DNA of 47,735 nucleotides from an uncultured Desulfobulbaceae bacterium. Lineage in GTDB: Bacteria; Desulfobacterota; Desulfobulbia; Desulfobulbales; Desulfobulbaceae. Both the position numbers and the translations under genes were made by a program. Below, one piece after another: positions 27,997 to 37,255 of the stretch. The stretch's first letter is position 1. Every line of letters starts with the position of its first letter. Location: assembly GCA_947259225.1 (NCBI GenBank), contig CAMYLK010000021.1, positions 1 to 47,735 of the forward strand, in the 5' to 3' direction. Below the pieces are notes generated by a model. It searched no databases and was not told the origin of the DNA. It worked only from the letters and a program-made list of their open reading frames with translations.

Positions 27997-28611
27997 TCAG
28001 GAGAGAGTGATGCGGTATTGTTCATAGTTTACGCAGACATGCTCCATCTTTGAACGGTCGGCATGAACGGTGCGGATAAAGGGAACAACCTTTTCGGCTG
28101 AATTGATATGGAAAAGGTTGTGCATATCACTCTTGTCAAAAAGACCCCTCGATTCGACTTCGGCACGGAGCCAAACCAACAGGGAGCCCCACATCTCACC
28201 AAAAAGAATAATAGGTGTTTCACAAAGATGCTTTACCTGGATGAGCTGCCAGGTATAAAAGAGTTCCAGGATTGTTCCGATGCCTCCGGGCGCGACAACA
28301 ACCGCATCAGAAAGGGCCATGAAGGCGTCCAGCCGATCGCTGAAACGATCGAAGTCCTTTTTGATATCCAAAAATTTGTTTGATTCCTGCTCTAAGGGAA
28401 GTTTGATATTGAGGCCGATGGAGTGGGTACCCTGGCTGGCGCTTTTATGGCCTGCATTGGCGGCCTGCATGATTCCGGGACCACCGCCCGTCACAACATC
28501 AAAGCCGGCTTCTGCCAACCCTTTGGCGATACTGAAAACGTCTGTGTAAACACGGTCCCCTTCTTTTATTCTTGCTGAGCCGAAAATGGCAACACGATAA
28601 TGAGCGTCCAT
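27997..28611 (-). CDS. LOG-family nucleotide 5'-monophosphate phosphoribohydrolase
   Basis: The 204-residue Rossmann-like protein has the LOG signature: [10 protein letters not shown] near the N-terminus, [15 protein letters not shown], and [16 protein letters not shown], the PGGxGTxxE catalytic motif. Family members cleave the base from AMP or cytokinin monophosphates, and bacterial ones may act in nucleotide salvage. It is the last gene of a five-gene minus-strand operon, 31 bp after the disulfide oxidoreductase. Confidence 0.9.
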   Translation of the reverse strand: MDAHYRVAIFGSARIKEGDRVYTDVFSIAKGLAEAGFDVVTGGGPGIMQAANAGHKSASQGTHSIGLNIKLPLEQESNKFLDIKKDFDRFSDRLDAFMALSDAVVVAPGGIGTILELFYTWQLIQVKHLCETPIILFGEMWGSLLVWLRAEVESRGLFDKSDMHNLFHINSAEKVVPFIRTVHADRSKMEHVCVNYEQYRITLS

Positions 28612-28642
28612 ATGTATTTATAATCTGTAAGATCTGATTTAT

Positions 28643-30112
28643 TTATTTCTTTATTTTTGAACAGGGGTCCTCAGCTGGACCTTTAAGCTGAAAGAACAGC
28701 TTGAGTCCTTTCTTGACCCGGTCGGAAAAAATCTTTGTCGACAGAAAGGTGCCGGCCACCTTTTTGTTAATCTCGCCCAGAGTTGGATAAGGGTGGACAG
28801 TGCCGGCAAGGGTCGAGAGCTTGACACCCCCGCCCAGGACAGCAACCCACTCTCCCAGAAGGTCTCCAGCTCGCGGTCCGGCAATCTGGACACCGATTAC
28901 TTTCTCTTTTTCATTTAACAGCATTTTAATTTTGCCGATCTTTCGGCCTTCTGCAAGAGCCCGGTCATTCCCACTGAATTCCTCGGTCCAGACTGTATAT
29001 TCGATCCCTTCTTTTTTTGCCCTTTTCTCGTTCATCCCGATAGAGGCAAGTTCCGGGTCCGTATAGGTGCACCATGGCATGAGGGTGTAATCTGTTTTTC
29101 GAGGCAGGTGGAAGACGGCATTGGTAATTACGACACCGCCTTCGTAACCGGCAGCATGGGTGAACTGAAAAGCTCCGTTTACATCCCCTGGTGCATATAT
29201 GTGTTTATGGCTTGTTCGAAGGCGGTTGTCAACGGTGATACCGCCGGGTGTCATGCTGACATCAATCTTCTCCAGCCCAAGGCTTCCGGTGTTCGGTGTC
29301 CTGCCCTGTGCCAGAAGAACGGTATCGGCCTTGTAGACGGCACGACTCCCATCCGTACCTTCAACAGTGATCGACTTGATGCCGTTTTCCTGTTTTGCGT
29401 CCACAACACTCGTGTTCAACAGAATTTCAACACCATCCTCTTGCAGGATGTGCATTACTGTGTCCGCCAGGTCCTTGTCTTCTTTGCTCAGAATCTGACC
29501 GGAGCGTTGAACGACCACCACCTGAGAGCCAAGCCGCTGAAAGGACTGGGCCATCTCCATGGCAATGGGTCCTGCTCCGAGGACAATCATTTTTTCAGGC
29601 AGAGAGTCCAGGGAGAAAATTTCCTTGTTGGTTATGTATTCAATATCGTTGAGGGCTTCAACCCTGGGCCCGGCGGGAGAGGACCCGGTGGCAATGACCC
29701 AGTATTTTGCCGAATGGGTTTTGCTGTTTAAACGGATGGTATGCTCGTCAATAAATTCAGCCTCCCCGAATTCAACCTGTGCCCCCAGCTTGCAGAACCG
29801 TTCCACGGAGTCATGAACCTGGATAGTTTCAATAACGCTGCGAATCCTGTCGGCAACCAGACGAAAATCCACGGGATCTGCTTTTACTTCAGGCAACCCG
29901 TACTCAGTTGTTTTAGAAAGTTGATGATAGACATGGGCAGAGCGGATCAGGGTTTTTGAAGGAACACAGCCATAATGGAGACAGTCACCTCCCAGGTGGG
30001 GCTCTTTTTCAACAAGCAGTGTTCTGGCTCCGAGCTGTGACGCCCCGGCGGTAACGGTCAGCCCTGCTGCGCCGCCGCCGATGATCCCGATATCAAAATC
30101 ATATTTTGCCAT
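28643..30112 (-). CDS. FAD-dependent pyridine nucleotide-disulfide oxidoreductase
   Basis: The 489-residue protein has GGGAAGLTVTAGASQLG (FAD), the redox disulfide in GGDCLHYGCVPSKTLIRSA, a second Rossmann motif VLGAGPIAMEMAQSFQRLG for NAD(P)H, and the C-terminal VHPYPTLGEINK with the active His and Glu. It looks like a dihydrolipoamide dehydrogenase or mercuric reductase relative, but it lacks a MerA N-terminal HMA domain and the C-terminal Cys pair of MerA, and there are no 2-oxoacid dehydrogenase genes nearby. The substrate is open. Its TVP38-type partner upstream is a recurrent neighbour, sometimes fused to such enzymes. Confidence 0.9.
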   Translation of the reverse strand: MAKYDFDIGIIGGGAAGLTVTAGASQLGARTLLVEKEPHLGGDCLHYGCVPSKTLIRSAHVYHQLSKTTEYGLPEVKADPVDFRLVADRIRSVIETIQVHDSVERFCKLGAQVEFGEAEFIDEHTIRLNSKTHSAKYWVIATGSSPAGPRVEALNDIEYITNKEIFSLDSLPEKMIVLGAGPIAMEMAQSFQRLGSQVVVVQRSGQILSKEDKDLADTVMHILQEDGVEILLNTSVVDAKQENGIKSITVEGTDGSRAVYKADTVLLAQGRTPNTGSLGLEKIDVSMTPGGITVDNRLRTSHKHIYAPGDVNGAFQFTHAAGYEGGVVITNAVFHLPRKTDYTLMPWCTYTDPELASIGMNEKRAKKEGIEYTVWTEEFSGNDRALAEGRKIGKIKMLLNEKEKVIGVQIAGPRAGDLLGEWVAVLGGGVKLSTLAGTVHPYPTLGEINKKVAGTFLSTKIFSDRVKKGLKLFFQLKGPAEDPCSKIKK

Positions 30113-30121
30113 AATAATTCC

Positions 30122-30820
30122 TCAGGTGGTTTTTTCCTGTCTTGCTTTGTACAGGCTAAGCAGTTTTTTTGTGATGAGCGGCAACAGGCCGAGCAAGGCA
30201 AAAGAAAAAAGCAGGCCCGGCGACAAAATCCCTGACAGGCTGTCGAGTTTGGCAAGTTCCTTGCCGGCATTAACAAAAACAATGGTAGCCGGCAGCATGC
30301 CAAGCTGCGAAACCCAGTAATAGGTAATCATCCTGATTGAGGTGAGTCCCATGGCCAGGTTGATGACAAAGAAGGGAAAAATCGGCACGAGCCGAAGTGA
30401 AAACAGATAGAAACCTCCCTCTTTGGCCATGCCTTCATTGATTTTTGTCAGCTTGTCACCGAATTTATTCTGTACCCAGTCACGCAATAGATAACGGGCG
30501 ACGATACAGGCAAGGGTTGCCCCGATAGTTGAGGCAAAAGAAACAACTATGGTGCCGGTTACCAGCCCGAACAGGCCGCCCCCGGCCAGGGTCATCACGG
30601 CTGCACCAGGAAGGGACAGGGCTGTTACCGTAATATAAATAAGCATGTAAATGGTGATGACTGTCACTCTGTTTTCCAGGTATAACCGGGCAAAATGAGC
30701 CTGCTGCTCTTTGAGGTAGCTGAGGGTCAGGTACTGGTCCAGGCCGAAAACTTTAAACAGCACGATCAGCAGCAGAACGAGGCCGACAATGACAAGTTTT
30801 TTCACGAGGTCTGGTTTCAT
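30122..30820 (-). CDS. TVP38/TMEM64 (DedA-like) membrane protein
   Basis: The 232-residue protein has about five to six membrane segments and the VTT-domain core: PGAAVMTLAGGGLFGLVTGTIVVSFASTIGATLACIVARYL, given here as the region about residues 70-110, followed by a conserved RLVPIFPFFVINLAMG. Proteins of this superfamily are linked to membrane lipid or small-molecule transport. Its start overlaps the glk stop as ATGA and it ends 9 bp before the oxidoreductase, so the two are coupled and may act together. Confidence 0.9.
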   Translation of the reverse strand: MKPDLVKKLVIVGLVLLLIVLFKVFGLDQYLTLSYLKEQQAHFARLYLENRVTVITIYMLIYITVTALSLPGAAVMTLAGGGLFGLVTGTIVVSFASTIGATLACIVARYLLRDWVQNKFGDKLTKINEGMAKEGGFYLFSLRLVPIFPFFVINLAMGLTSIRMITYYWVSQLGMLPATIVFVNAGKELAKLDSLSGILSPGLLFSFALLGLLPLITKKLLSLYKARQEKTT

Positions 30821-31851
30821 GTGTTTTCGTCCGGTTGATTAAACATTGAAATACAATATGCTGCCGCTCCTATAAGGGCAGTTTTTGGCTCAAGAATTAT
30901 ATGCACGGGGGTCCTGCCGAGCATATCGCGGTACTCCCCCTGGCAGAATGAATGCATAAAATTATCTGCCTTCAGCAAGGGCAGCATTCGCGGCGGGATG
31001 CCGCCGCCAATGTAGAGCCCTCCGGTTGCCAGGACTTTCAGAACCAGATTGGCAGCTTCAGATGCAAGGATATCAACAAACAGTTGCATCGTCTGCAGGG
31101 CCAGGTCATTTCCCGGCATTTTTTTCTGAAGTACATCTAAAGCGGCTTCAGATATAATTTTTGCAGGATCGCTTTCCTTGCTGAACCTGGCGGCAAGTTC
31201 TGGTGGTTCATCGATCTCTGTCTTCAGAAAATCGTACAGATTCGGGATGCCCAGTCCTGAACAGACCATTTCAGTGCTGACATACTCCTCTTTTTGCAGC
31301 ATGAAGTTGAGAAGCTTAGTCTGCCGGTCATTTACAGGGGCAAAGGAGCTGTGGCCTCCTTCAGAAGGGCAGGGCAGCAGACGGTTCCCGGCCCGTATGA
31401 GAAACGCCTCGCCAAGACCGGTTCCGGGAGCAATGACAGCCGCAGCACCTTGCGGGTCCGGCTGGCCGTTATTCAGAATCTGCAGGGCGTTGTCCGGAAG
31501 ATGCACAGCACCCAGTGCTGTAGCTACGAGGTCGTTTATAAGGTAAATGGATTGCAGGTTGAATTGCTGCTGCAATGAATTTCCGTCCAAAAACCAGTTG
31601 CGGTTGGTTAACTGAACCCGGTTATTGATTACCGGTCCGGCAACTCCAAAACAACCAAACTGAGGTTGTATACCGGTATTTTTCAGAAAGGATGCAATAA
31701 TCTCATCCAAGCTGGAAACTGAATCATTTTGGATTGTTTCCTCAACCAGTGGATTTGCCGGGCCCCTTGCCGGGTCAATAAGTGCAATGGAAGTTTTCGT
31801 CCCGCCGATGTCACCGGCCAGAAGATAAGTGTTTTCGTCATGCGATGTCAC
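30817..31851 (-). CDS. glk: Glucokinase
   Basis: The 344-residue protein has the ATP loop LLAGDIGGTKTSIALID at the N-terminus, FGVAGPVINNRVQLTNRNW (sugar binding), YLINDLVATALG with the catalytic Asp, and APGTGLGEAFL, all as in the bacterial Glk family. It phosphorylates glucose to glucose 6-phosphate. It overlaps the GH15 gene upstream and the TVP38 gene downstream by 4 bp each (ATGA). Pairing with a glucan-cleaving enzyme suggests it captures glucose released from stored glycogen or another alpha-glucan. Confidence 0.93.
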   Translation of the reverse strand: MTSHDENTYLLAGDIGGTKTSIALIDPARGPANPLVEETIQNDSVSSLDEIIASFLKNTGIQPQFGCFGVAGPVINNRVQLTNRNWFLDGNSLQQQFNLQSIYLINDLVATALGAVHLPDNALQILNNGQPDPQGAAAVIAPGTGLGEAFLIRAGNRLLPCPSEGGHSSFAPVNDRQTKLLNFMLQKEEYVSTEMVCSGLGIPNLYDFLKTEIDEPPELAARFSKESDPAKIISEAALDVLQKKMPGNDLALQTMQLFVDILASEAANLVLKVLATGGLYIGGGIPPRMLPLLKADNFMHSFCQGEYRDMLGRTPVHIILEPKTALIGAAAYCISMFNQPDENT

Positions 31852-33824
31852 TGTTCTGTGAGCTCTCGTGCCTTGCTGTTATACTGATGAATGGTGGCTA
31901 CATAGGTAGCATGACTCCAAGTCAGGGGGCTGACCGACAAGGGTTCATTGGAAAAAGGATGGACCTGCTCGGCCATGACTCCGGAATGGAGGGTCCTGTC
32001 AGCAGTCCATTCGATAAGCCTGAAAGGTTCTTCCAGGTCCCCTGGTGAAGTTGCCGTGGCAATATACCACTGCGCAAGCCACAGAGTACAGATAAACCAG
32101 GGGTTTCCAGGAACCTTTGTTACGTCTTGGCTGACCTGATGATAGTAGTCGTTTTCGTAGCGGGCCATACCGCCGACATCAGTTTTTACCCAGAGTCGAT
32201 CACGCATCGTCTCCATGGTCCTGACAATCAGGGGGTCGTCGGGCTGCAGCATGCCAAAATACCAGAGACCTACCAGCGAGGCATCCATCGTTGTATCTTT
32301 TTCCAAATCTTTGCCGCGGGGTTCAAGGGTACGGACAAAAGAGCCGGAGGGGTCATCCCAGAAAAGCTCAACCGTTGTCTTCCGCATTTTTTCGGCCACC
32401 TGTCGATAGCGGAGCGCGTGTTCATTCTCACCGAACCACCCGGCAAATTCTGCTGCAGCCTGCAGGCCTGCCCAGACTGAAGCTACGGTCCAACTGTGAA
32501 CGCCGTAGCGTTCCTCCCAGAGGTCCCAGGAGGGCTTTGGCAGGCCTGTTTCCTGGTCAATATAATTGCACATCCATTCAGCCGCCCGTATGACCAGGCC
32601 CCGGTAGTGATGTTTAATAAATTCGATATCTCTGAATCGTTCAAAGTGACGCCGTAATGCCCAGATGACCAGGGCGGTTTCATCTTCCTGGATCGGCAGG
32701 CGTTTTTCTTCATCCGCATACCAGCCGTGCCATGATGAGGCCAGGGATCCGTCCGGTGTGTATTTGTGAAGCAGAAAGCCCTCGTCGGTAATCACACGGT
32801 GACAGAAATCAAAAAAATTGCGGGTAATTTCCGAGTATCCGGCATCAACAAGTGTCGAGGCAACAAGAGCACCGTCACGCGGCCACATATAGGAATAGGT
32901 GTCACGGTTGAACTGGGCAATATCAAAATCATTTGCAGCGATAATTGCCCCCTGGTTATCGATCTGACTGCGGAGAATAAGGAGGCTGCGGCGGTAAAGG
33001 CTCAGAAAATGGGGCGGCGAGGCACAGGGCTCTTCCTCTTTGGACGACCAGAGCTGCCAGTATGCGTCTGTTCGGCGCAGGTAAACGATAGGGCCTTTAT
33101 TGAGGACGGCTTTGTACAGTCCGGTTACCGCCTCATAGTCGAGCCCGACAGCCATGATGCACCAACCCGTTTCCTGCTTTCCTGCTTCGACCTCAAGGTG
33201 CAGGGCTGCTACCGAATCGACACTTCCCTGGGCAACAGCATTACCTGACAGTTCCCCATCCTCGGCATCACGCCAGGAGCCTTCATGATCGCGCACATCC
33301 TTGATGCCAACCGCCCACTGGTCAAGTCCGTTTTTCCAGCTTCCCTGCCAGCCCCGGACAAGGCCGATCATAAACCATCGGCGACCCTTGTAATGGAACA
33401 GTGTTTGCCACTGGGGCTCATAATAGGCTGATTCCCCTACACTCGTTCCACTTATTGACAGGTCGTGACAAAAAAAGAGACGAACATCAAGCTGGCTGTC
33501 CGTAGAGTTTTCTACGGTGACCTGTCTTATCATGAGGTTTACGTGGAAATCCACACAGTCGCGGAGGAAAAGGCGGACCCCCAGGTCGCGGTTTTCAAGA
33601 ACCGATTCCGTGACCATTGAGTCTTTACTGTAAGCCAGTTTCCTCTGCCAGCTGTCATCGCCAAGCCAGCTGAAATTGCCGTTGACCCAGACACCGAGCC
33701 GGCAGACACTGCCGCTGGTGTGGTTTTCCTGCCCTACATGCGGCCAGTAGATGTCGCGGATTTGACCGGTATTGTCAAAATTGACAAGAAAAGAGCCGTT
33801 TCCAATGGGCAGATCGCGTGGCAC
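31848..33824 (-). CDS. Glycoside hydrolase family 15 protein (glucoamylase/trehalase-like)
   Basis: The protein is about 658 residues. The N-terminal 270 residues are a beta-sandwich-type domain and the rest an (alpha/alpha)6 barrel, as in bacterial GH15. Motifs include TYSYMWPRDGALVASTLVDAG and the acid Glu region SWDLWEERYGVHSWT, plus WFICTLWLAQWY near the end. No signal peptide, so it is cytosolic and likely acts on glycogen or maltodextrins; trehalose is an alternative. The chosen start is the GTG at 33824 with GGAGAAGTTCT upstream; a TTG at 33872 would add 16 atypical residues. It is the first gene of the operon with glk. Confidence 0.9.
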   Translation of the reverse strand: MPRDLPIGNGSFLVNFDNTGQIRDIYWPHVGQENHTSGSVCRLGVWVNGNFSWLGDDSWQRKLAYSKDSMVTESVLENRDLGVRLFLRDCVDFHVNLMIRQVTVENSTDSQLDVRLFFCHDLSISGTSVGESAYYEPQWQTLFHYKGRRWFMIGLVRGWQGSWKNGLDQWAVGIKDVRDHEGSWRDAEDGELSGNAVAQGSVDSVAALHLEVEAGKQETGWCIMAVGLDYEAVTGLYKAVLNKGPIVYLRRTDAYWQLWSSKEEEPCASPPHFLSLYRRSLLILRSQIDNQGAIIAANDFDIAQFNRDTYSYMWPRDGALVASTLVDAGYSEITRNFFDFCHRVITDEGFLLHKYTPDGSLASSWHGWYADEEKRLPIQEDETALVIWALRRHFERFRDIEFIKHHYRGLVIRAAEWMCNYIDQETGLPKPSWDLWEERYGVHSWTVASVWAGLQAAAEFAGWFGENEHALRYRQVAEKMRKTTVELFWDDPSGSFVRTLEPRGKDLEKDTTMDASLVGLWYFGMLQPDDPLIVRTMETMRDRLWVKTDVGGMARYENDYYHQVSQDVTKVPGNPWFICTLWLAQWYIATATSPGDLEEPFRLIEWTADRTLHSGVMAEQVHPFSNEPLSVSPLTWSHATYVATIHQYNSKARELTEQ

Positions 33825-33940
33825 AGAACTTCTCCATGGGATTAGGGGAAAGCACAGGGATGATCCCAACAAGTAGCATAATATAAAATTATATTCACCA
33901 TGATTGAATCAAACAAGCAGAAAGAAAATCAAACTGACTC

Positions 33941-33969
33941 AAGATAACGGAATTGATCTTCGTTATCTT
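33941..33969. repeat. Inverted repeat upstream of the CcsA-like gene
   Basis: A perfect 9-bp inverted repeat AAGATAACG/CGTTATCTT with an 11-nt centre lies between the divergent GH15 and CcsA-like genes. It could be an operator. It also lies inside the longest possible frame of the CcsA-like gene, which argues for the later start. Confidence 0.5.
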
Positions 33970-34005
33970 GACCATCGGTATAAATATGATACTTTGGTAA
34001 ATAAT

Positions 34006-35037
34006 ATGGAAACCTTGCTCCCTTTACATCTCTTCGGCCAGGTAGGGCAGATACTTGTTCTGATGCTTCTCGTCCTGTCCTGCCTGATCGGGATGAGCGG
34101 GCTGATAAATCTTTTTCGTCCGGTACCTGCTCTGCAGCATGGTACCGGTTGGCTGTTTATTGGAATCCTGGCTCTTTTCCTGGCAGGCTTTGGCTGGATA
34201 TGCTGGTTCCATTACCAAGTTTATCTTCTCCTGCCCCTTGAGTTGCCTGAACCTCTGGCAGAATATCTCAACAGGCAGCTGGCAGTGATGAACCAAAGCA
34301 CAGAGTACGGATTACCCCTCTATAAAACGTCATCGCCTCCCCGTTACGTGCTTCCTCTCTGGCTGGAAAACGAGAAGTATTTCTTCTGGTTCATGTGTTA
34401 TGCGTTTATGGCTGTGATCGGCCACTTTCGTTTGCCTCAACCCAGGTTGCGGGCGGTCCTGCATATCCTGCTGGCCATGCAGGTCATAATTCTCTATCTG
34501 TTTGCCAATCCATTTGTCCATCCGCTGCCAAAGTTTTTGGGTGATGTCACACCATGGTTTACCCAGGATCTTTCAATGGGGCAGAGGTTTTCCTACTTCA
34601 TGCGGCTCTATCCCAAAATGAATTTTTACTACAATGCGGAGTACATGTGGTTTCATCCACCGCTCCTGTTCCTGTCCTATGCCTGCATCACCATGACTTT
34701 CGTGACCTCTGTTTTCATGCTCGTGAAAAGAGACCTGGCCATAGAAACCATGGGATATGATTATGCCAAGCTCGGCTTTTTCATGCTGACTCTGGGCATG
34801 CTTCTCGGGTACCCCTGGGCCTTGAAGGCGTGGGGGCCGAATTGGTGGTGGGACCCGAAAATCTGCAGCTCGATTATGATGTGGGCCATCTACAGCACCT
34901 ACCTCCATACCCGGCTGTATGCCAACAAACCTTTCATGTGGTATTTTTCTTCGATACTGGGGATTATTTGTTTTCTCGCAATGATTTTTACTTTTGTTTC
35001 CTCGTTCTTTTTTCCCGGGGAGCATACTTTTGTGTAA
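34006..35037 (+). CDS. CcsA/CcmC-type haem-handling membrane protein
   Basis: The protein is about 343 residues with roughly eight membrane segments. The tryptophan-rich WWD motif is AWGPNWWWDPK, followed by SIMMWAIYSTYLHTR, and a conserved WFHPPLLFLSYA carries a haem-ligand His. These place it in the CcsA/CcmC/CcmF haem-handling family for cytochrome c maturation. The frame is open from a TTG at 33904, but that stretch holds an inverted repeat and is hydrophilic, so the ATG at 34006 is preferred with moderate certainty. The next gene, 9 bp downstream, encodes a membrane partner, so it may be a split system II-type pair. Confidence 0.85.
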   Translation: METLLPLHLFGQVGQILVLMLLVLSCLIGMSGLINLFRPVPALQHGTGWLFIGILALFLAGFGWICWFHYQVYLLLPLELPEPLAEYLNRQLAVMNQSTEYGLPLYKTSSPPRYVLPLWLENEKYFFWFMCYAFMAVIGHFRLPQPRLRAVLHILLAMQVIILYLFANPFVHPLPKFLGDVTPWFTQDLSMGQRFSYFMRLYPKMNFYYNAEYMWFHPPLLFLSYACITMTFVTSVFMLVKRDLAIETMGYDYAKLGFFMLTLGMLLGYPWALKAWGPNWWWDPKICSSIMMWAIYSTYLHTRLYANKPFMWYFSSILGIICFLAMIFTFVSSFFFPGEHTFV

Positions 35038-35046
35038 CGGAAATGT

Positions 35047-35685
35047 ATGAACTCGAATAGTTGTAAAAACAAAAGCGCCATAAAAAGAAAGGGTTCGTTC
35101 GACTATTCCCTGATCCTTGCAACAGTTGGTGTTCTGTTTGCAATATCGGTCATCTGCGTATTTGGTATGTTTTATTTTAAACTCGCTAATATCCAACAGC
35201 TTCCCCCGGTTGAAAAATACGTCTATATGAACCGAATGAACCTGGCTGTTTCACCATTTATCATAGCACTTATCCTCCTGCTGGGCATCTGTGTCCCGAA
35301 ACGCCTCCTGCCTGCCCGATGGCTGGTTCAGTTTTCCTTGATTTTGACTATTACCGCAGTGGCAGTGTCGGCATGGAAGGGCCTTGCAATGGGTCTTGTC
35401 ACTGTTCTGTTGGCTTCACTTCTGCTTCAGCTCGTTGTTCTGCTCATGGCAATTGCAGGAAGCAGGCACCTTCATTTTGAAAAAAGCGGTTACTGGGTCA
35501 GGGTCGGCTCCTCACTGGTCCACCTGGGTATTATACTGTTTGTCCTGGACCTGCTTCTCTATAAATATCTTACCTTGCACTTGATCTTATTCTGGGTGAC
35601 CACGGCTTCAACAGTGCTGGGAATGATATGCTGTTTCTATGCGCATGGAGTGGCTGACCTTGTACAGAAGATCAACAGGAAATGA
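35047..35685 (+). CDS. Hypothetical membrane protein, partner of the CcsA-like protein
   Basis: The 212-residue product has a basic N-terminus and about six hydrophobic segments with no motif I can name. It starts 9 bp after the CcsA-like gene on the same strand, so the two are almost certainly co-transcribed. A periplasmic loop with KLANIQQLPPVEKYVYMN follows the first membrane segment, a shape seen in haem-lyase accessory proteins. I do not recognise a family. A role as accessory subunit in cytochrome c assembly is an inference from position only. Confidence 0.75.
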   Translation: MNSNSCKNKSAIKRKGSFDYSLILATVGVLFAISVICVFGMFYFKLANIQQLPPVEKYVYMNRMNLAVSPFIIALILLLGICVPKRLLPARWLVQFSLILTITAVAVSAWKGLAMGLVTVLLASLLLQLVVLLMAIAGSRHLHFEKSGYWVRVGSSLVHLGIILFVLDLLLYKYLTLHLILFWVTTASTVLGMICCFYAHGVADLVQKINRK

Positions 35686-35724
35686 TACCTGAATGAGAGG
35701 TGTAACCTGGAGCGGTGCCAGTGA

Positions 35725-36282
35725 TTAATCGGAAAAATCAACCTCTGGAAGTTCACGCTGGGTGGCCAGTTCAAGGGCAAAGAAGTCCTGTTTTTCAAAC
35801 CCGAAAGCCTTTGCGACCAGGCTGCTCGGAAAAGACTCCACCAGAGTGTTGAATTTTCTGATGGAAAAGTTATACATGTTACGCGCTTTTTGAATCTCCT
35901 GTTCAATTTCGTCAAGACTCTTCTGCAGAACAAGAAAATTTTCGCTGGCCTTAAGGTCCGGGTACGCCTCTGCGGTTGCAATAAGCCCAATAAGAGACCT
36001 TGAAAGCAGGCTTTCTTCCTCCTGGCGGGATGATACTGATTCGGACCCGGCACGAATTTCAGTAGTTGCATTCAAAACTTCACTTTCATGTTCGCGATAG
36101 CCTTTCGTTGCACTTACCAGATTGGGAATGAGGTTATGGCGGCGTTTCAAAGCGACATCAATACCGCTCCATTTTTCCTCAATCATGTTTTTCAGCTTGA
36201 TGAACTTGTTATACGTCGATATGAACCAGATAAGGGGAAAAACAACAAAAGCAATAAGAGGAAAAATAATTTGCGGCATCAT
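35725..36282 (-). CDS. LemA family protein
   Basis: The 185-residue protein has one N-terminal membrane segment (IIFPLIAFVVFPLIWF) and then a helical domain with the LemA core: KLKNMIEEKWSGIDVALKRR, HNLIPNLVSATKGYREHE and VLNATTEIRAG. The C-terminal part has ARNMYNFSIRKFNTLVESFPSSLVAKAFGF. The function of LemA is unknown; it is often encoded next to membrane metalloproteases, as here with the downstream-oriented zinc peptidase 18 bp upstream. The two likely form one minus-strand operon. Confidence 0.92.
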   Translation of the reverse strand: MMPQIIFPLIAFVVFPLIWFISTYNKFIKLKNMIEEKWSGIDVALKRRHNLIPNLVSATKGYREHESEVLNATTEIRAGSESVSSRQEEESLLSRSLIGLIATAEAYPDLKASENFLVLQKSLDEIEQEIQKARNMYNFSIRKFNTLVESFPSSLVAKAFGFEKQDFFALELATQRELPEVDFSD

Positions 36283-36300
36283 TTTTTTAATCTGATTTAA

Positions 36301-37155
36301 CTACAGTTTGCTGGAAGAAAAGGTGTTGCAGCTGTTGAAGTCGCCAGTGCTATAACCCTTTCTGAACCAACGGGCCCTTTGCTCTGACGACCCGTGGGTG
36401 AATGAGTCGGGAGTTACATAACCCCTGGATTGTTTCTGCAGCCGGTCGTCCCCGATCTGGCTGGCAGCGTTGAGCGCCTCATCTATGTCACCGGGTTCAA
36501 CAACCTGGCGGGCCCTGTCTGCATGATGTGCCCATATACCGGCCAGGCAGTCGGCCTGGAGTTCCAGGCGTACAGACAGCTTGTTGTAGTCGTTGTCGGA
36601 GAGTTTACGCCTCGCCGCATGGACCTGGTCACTGATACCGAGAAGATTCTGGACGTGGTGTCCAACCTCATGGGCGACAACATATGCCTGGGCAAAGTCA
36701 CCGGGGGCATTCATTTTATTTTTCAGGTCCTGGTAAAAGCTGAGGTCAATGTAGACTTTCCGGTCACCGGGACAGTAAAAAGGACCCATTGCCGACTGGG
36801 CAAATCCACAGGCCGAGTTGACCGCACCGGTAAAGAGTACCAGTTTTGGTTCGCTGTAGACAGAGCCCATCCGTTTGAATTGACTGTTCCATGTATCTTC
36901 GGTATCAGCAAGGACAACTGAAACAAAATCTGCCAGCCTGTTCTCAACTTCCGTTGGAACGTATTCTGTGCTGGTGGTCTGGTTGCTCCCCATCTGTCCT
37001 CCGAGGTTGAGGATGATAGACGGATCAACACCAAAATACATCGCAACAAGGGCCAGCAGGAGAATCCCTATCCCTCCTCCCTTAACACCTTTTGAAACCC
37101 GGCTCCCTCGCCGGTCTTCTACATTGCTGCTTCTTCGTCCTTTTTGCCAGCGCAT
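36301..37155 (-). CDS. YpfJ-like neutral zinc metallopeptidase
   Basis: The 284-residue protein has a basic N-terminus, one membrane segment (GIGILLLALVAMYFG) and an extracytoplasmic catalytic domain. The zinc-binding HEVGHH occurs in YVVAHEVGHHVQNLLG, with the additional LELQADCLAGIWAHHA block, as in the YpfJ/KPN_02809 family. GSAYCSG-type features are replaced here by SACGFAQSAMGPFYCP, with paired Cys residues that may form a disulfide. Likely a membrane-anchored periplasmic protease. It is the first gene of a two-gene unit with lemA. Confidence 0.92.
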   Translation of the reverse strand: MRWQKGRRSSNVEDRRGSRVSKGVKGGGIGILLLALVAMYFGVDPSIILNLGGQMGSNQTTSTEYVPTEVENRLADFVSVVLADTEDTWNSQFKRMGSVYSEPKLVLFTGAVNSACGFAQSAMGPFYCPGDRKVYIDLSFYQDLKNKMNAPGDFAQAYVVAHEVGHHVQNLLGISDQVHAARRKLSDNDYNKLSVRLELQADCLAGIWAHHADRARQVVEPGDIDEALNAASQIGDDRLQKQSRGYVTPDSFTHGSSEQRARWFRKGYSTGDFNSCNTFSSSKL

Positions 37156-37205
37156 AAAACACTCTACCTGTGGTGCGTTTATTGGAAAGATCGGATAAAA
37201 AATAT

Positions 37206-37243
37206 TGCTTAAAGGGGCAAAAAGCTTTCCGCCCCTTTAAGCA
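37206..37243 (-). terminator. Intrinsic terminator after the HhH gene
   Basis: A perfect 13-bp stem TGCTTAAAGGGGC/GCCCCTTTAAGCA with a 12-nt loop is followed on the minus strand by AATATTTTTTAT. It lies 12 bp beyond the stop of the 37256-37660 gene. Confidence 0.88.
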
Positions 37244-37255
37244 TAAAGAAAAGGT

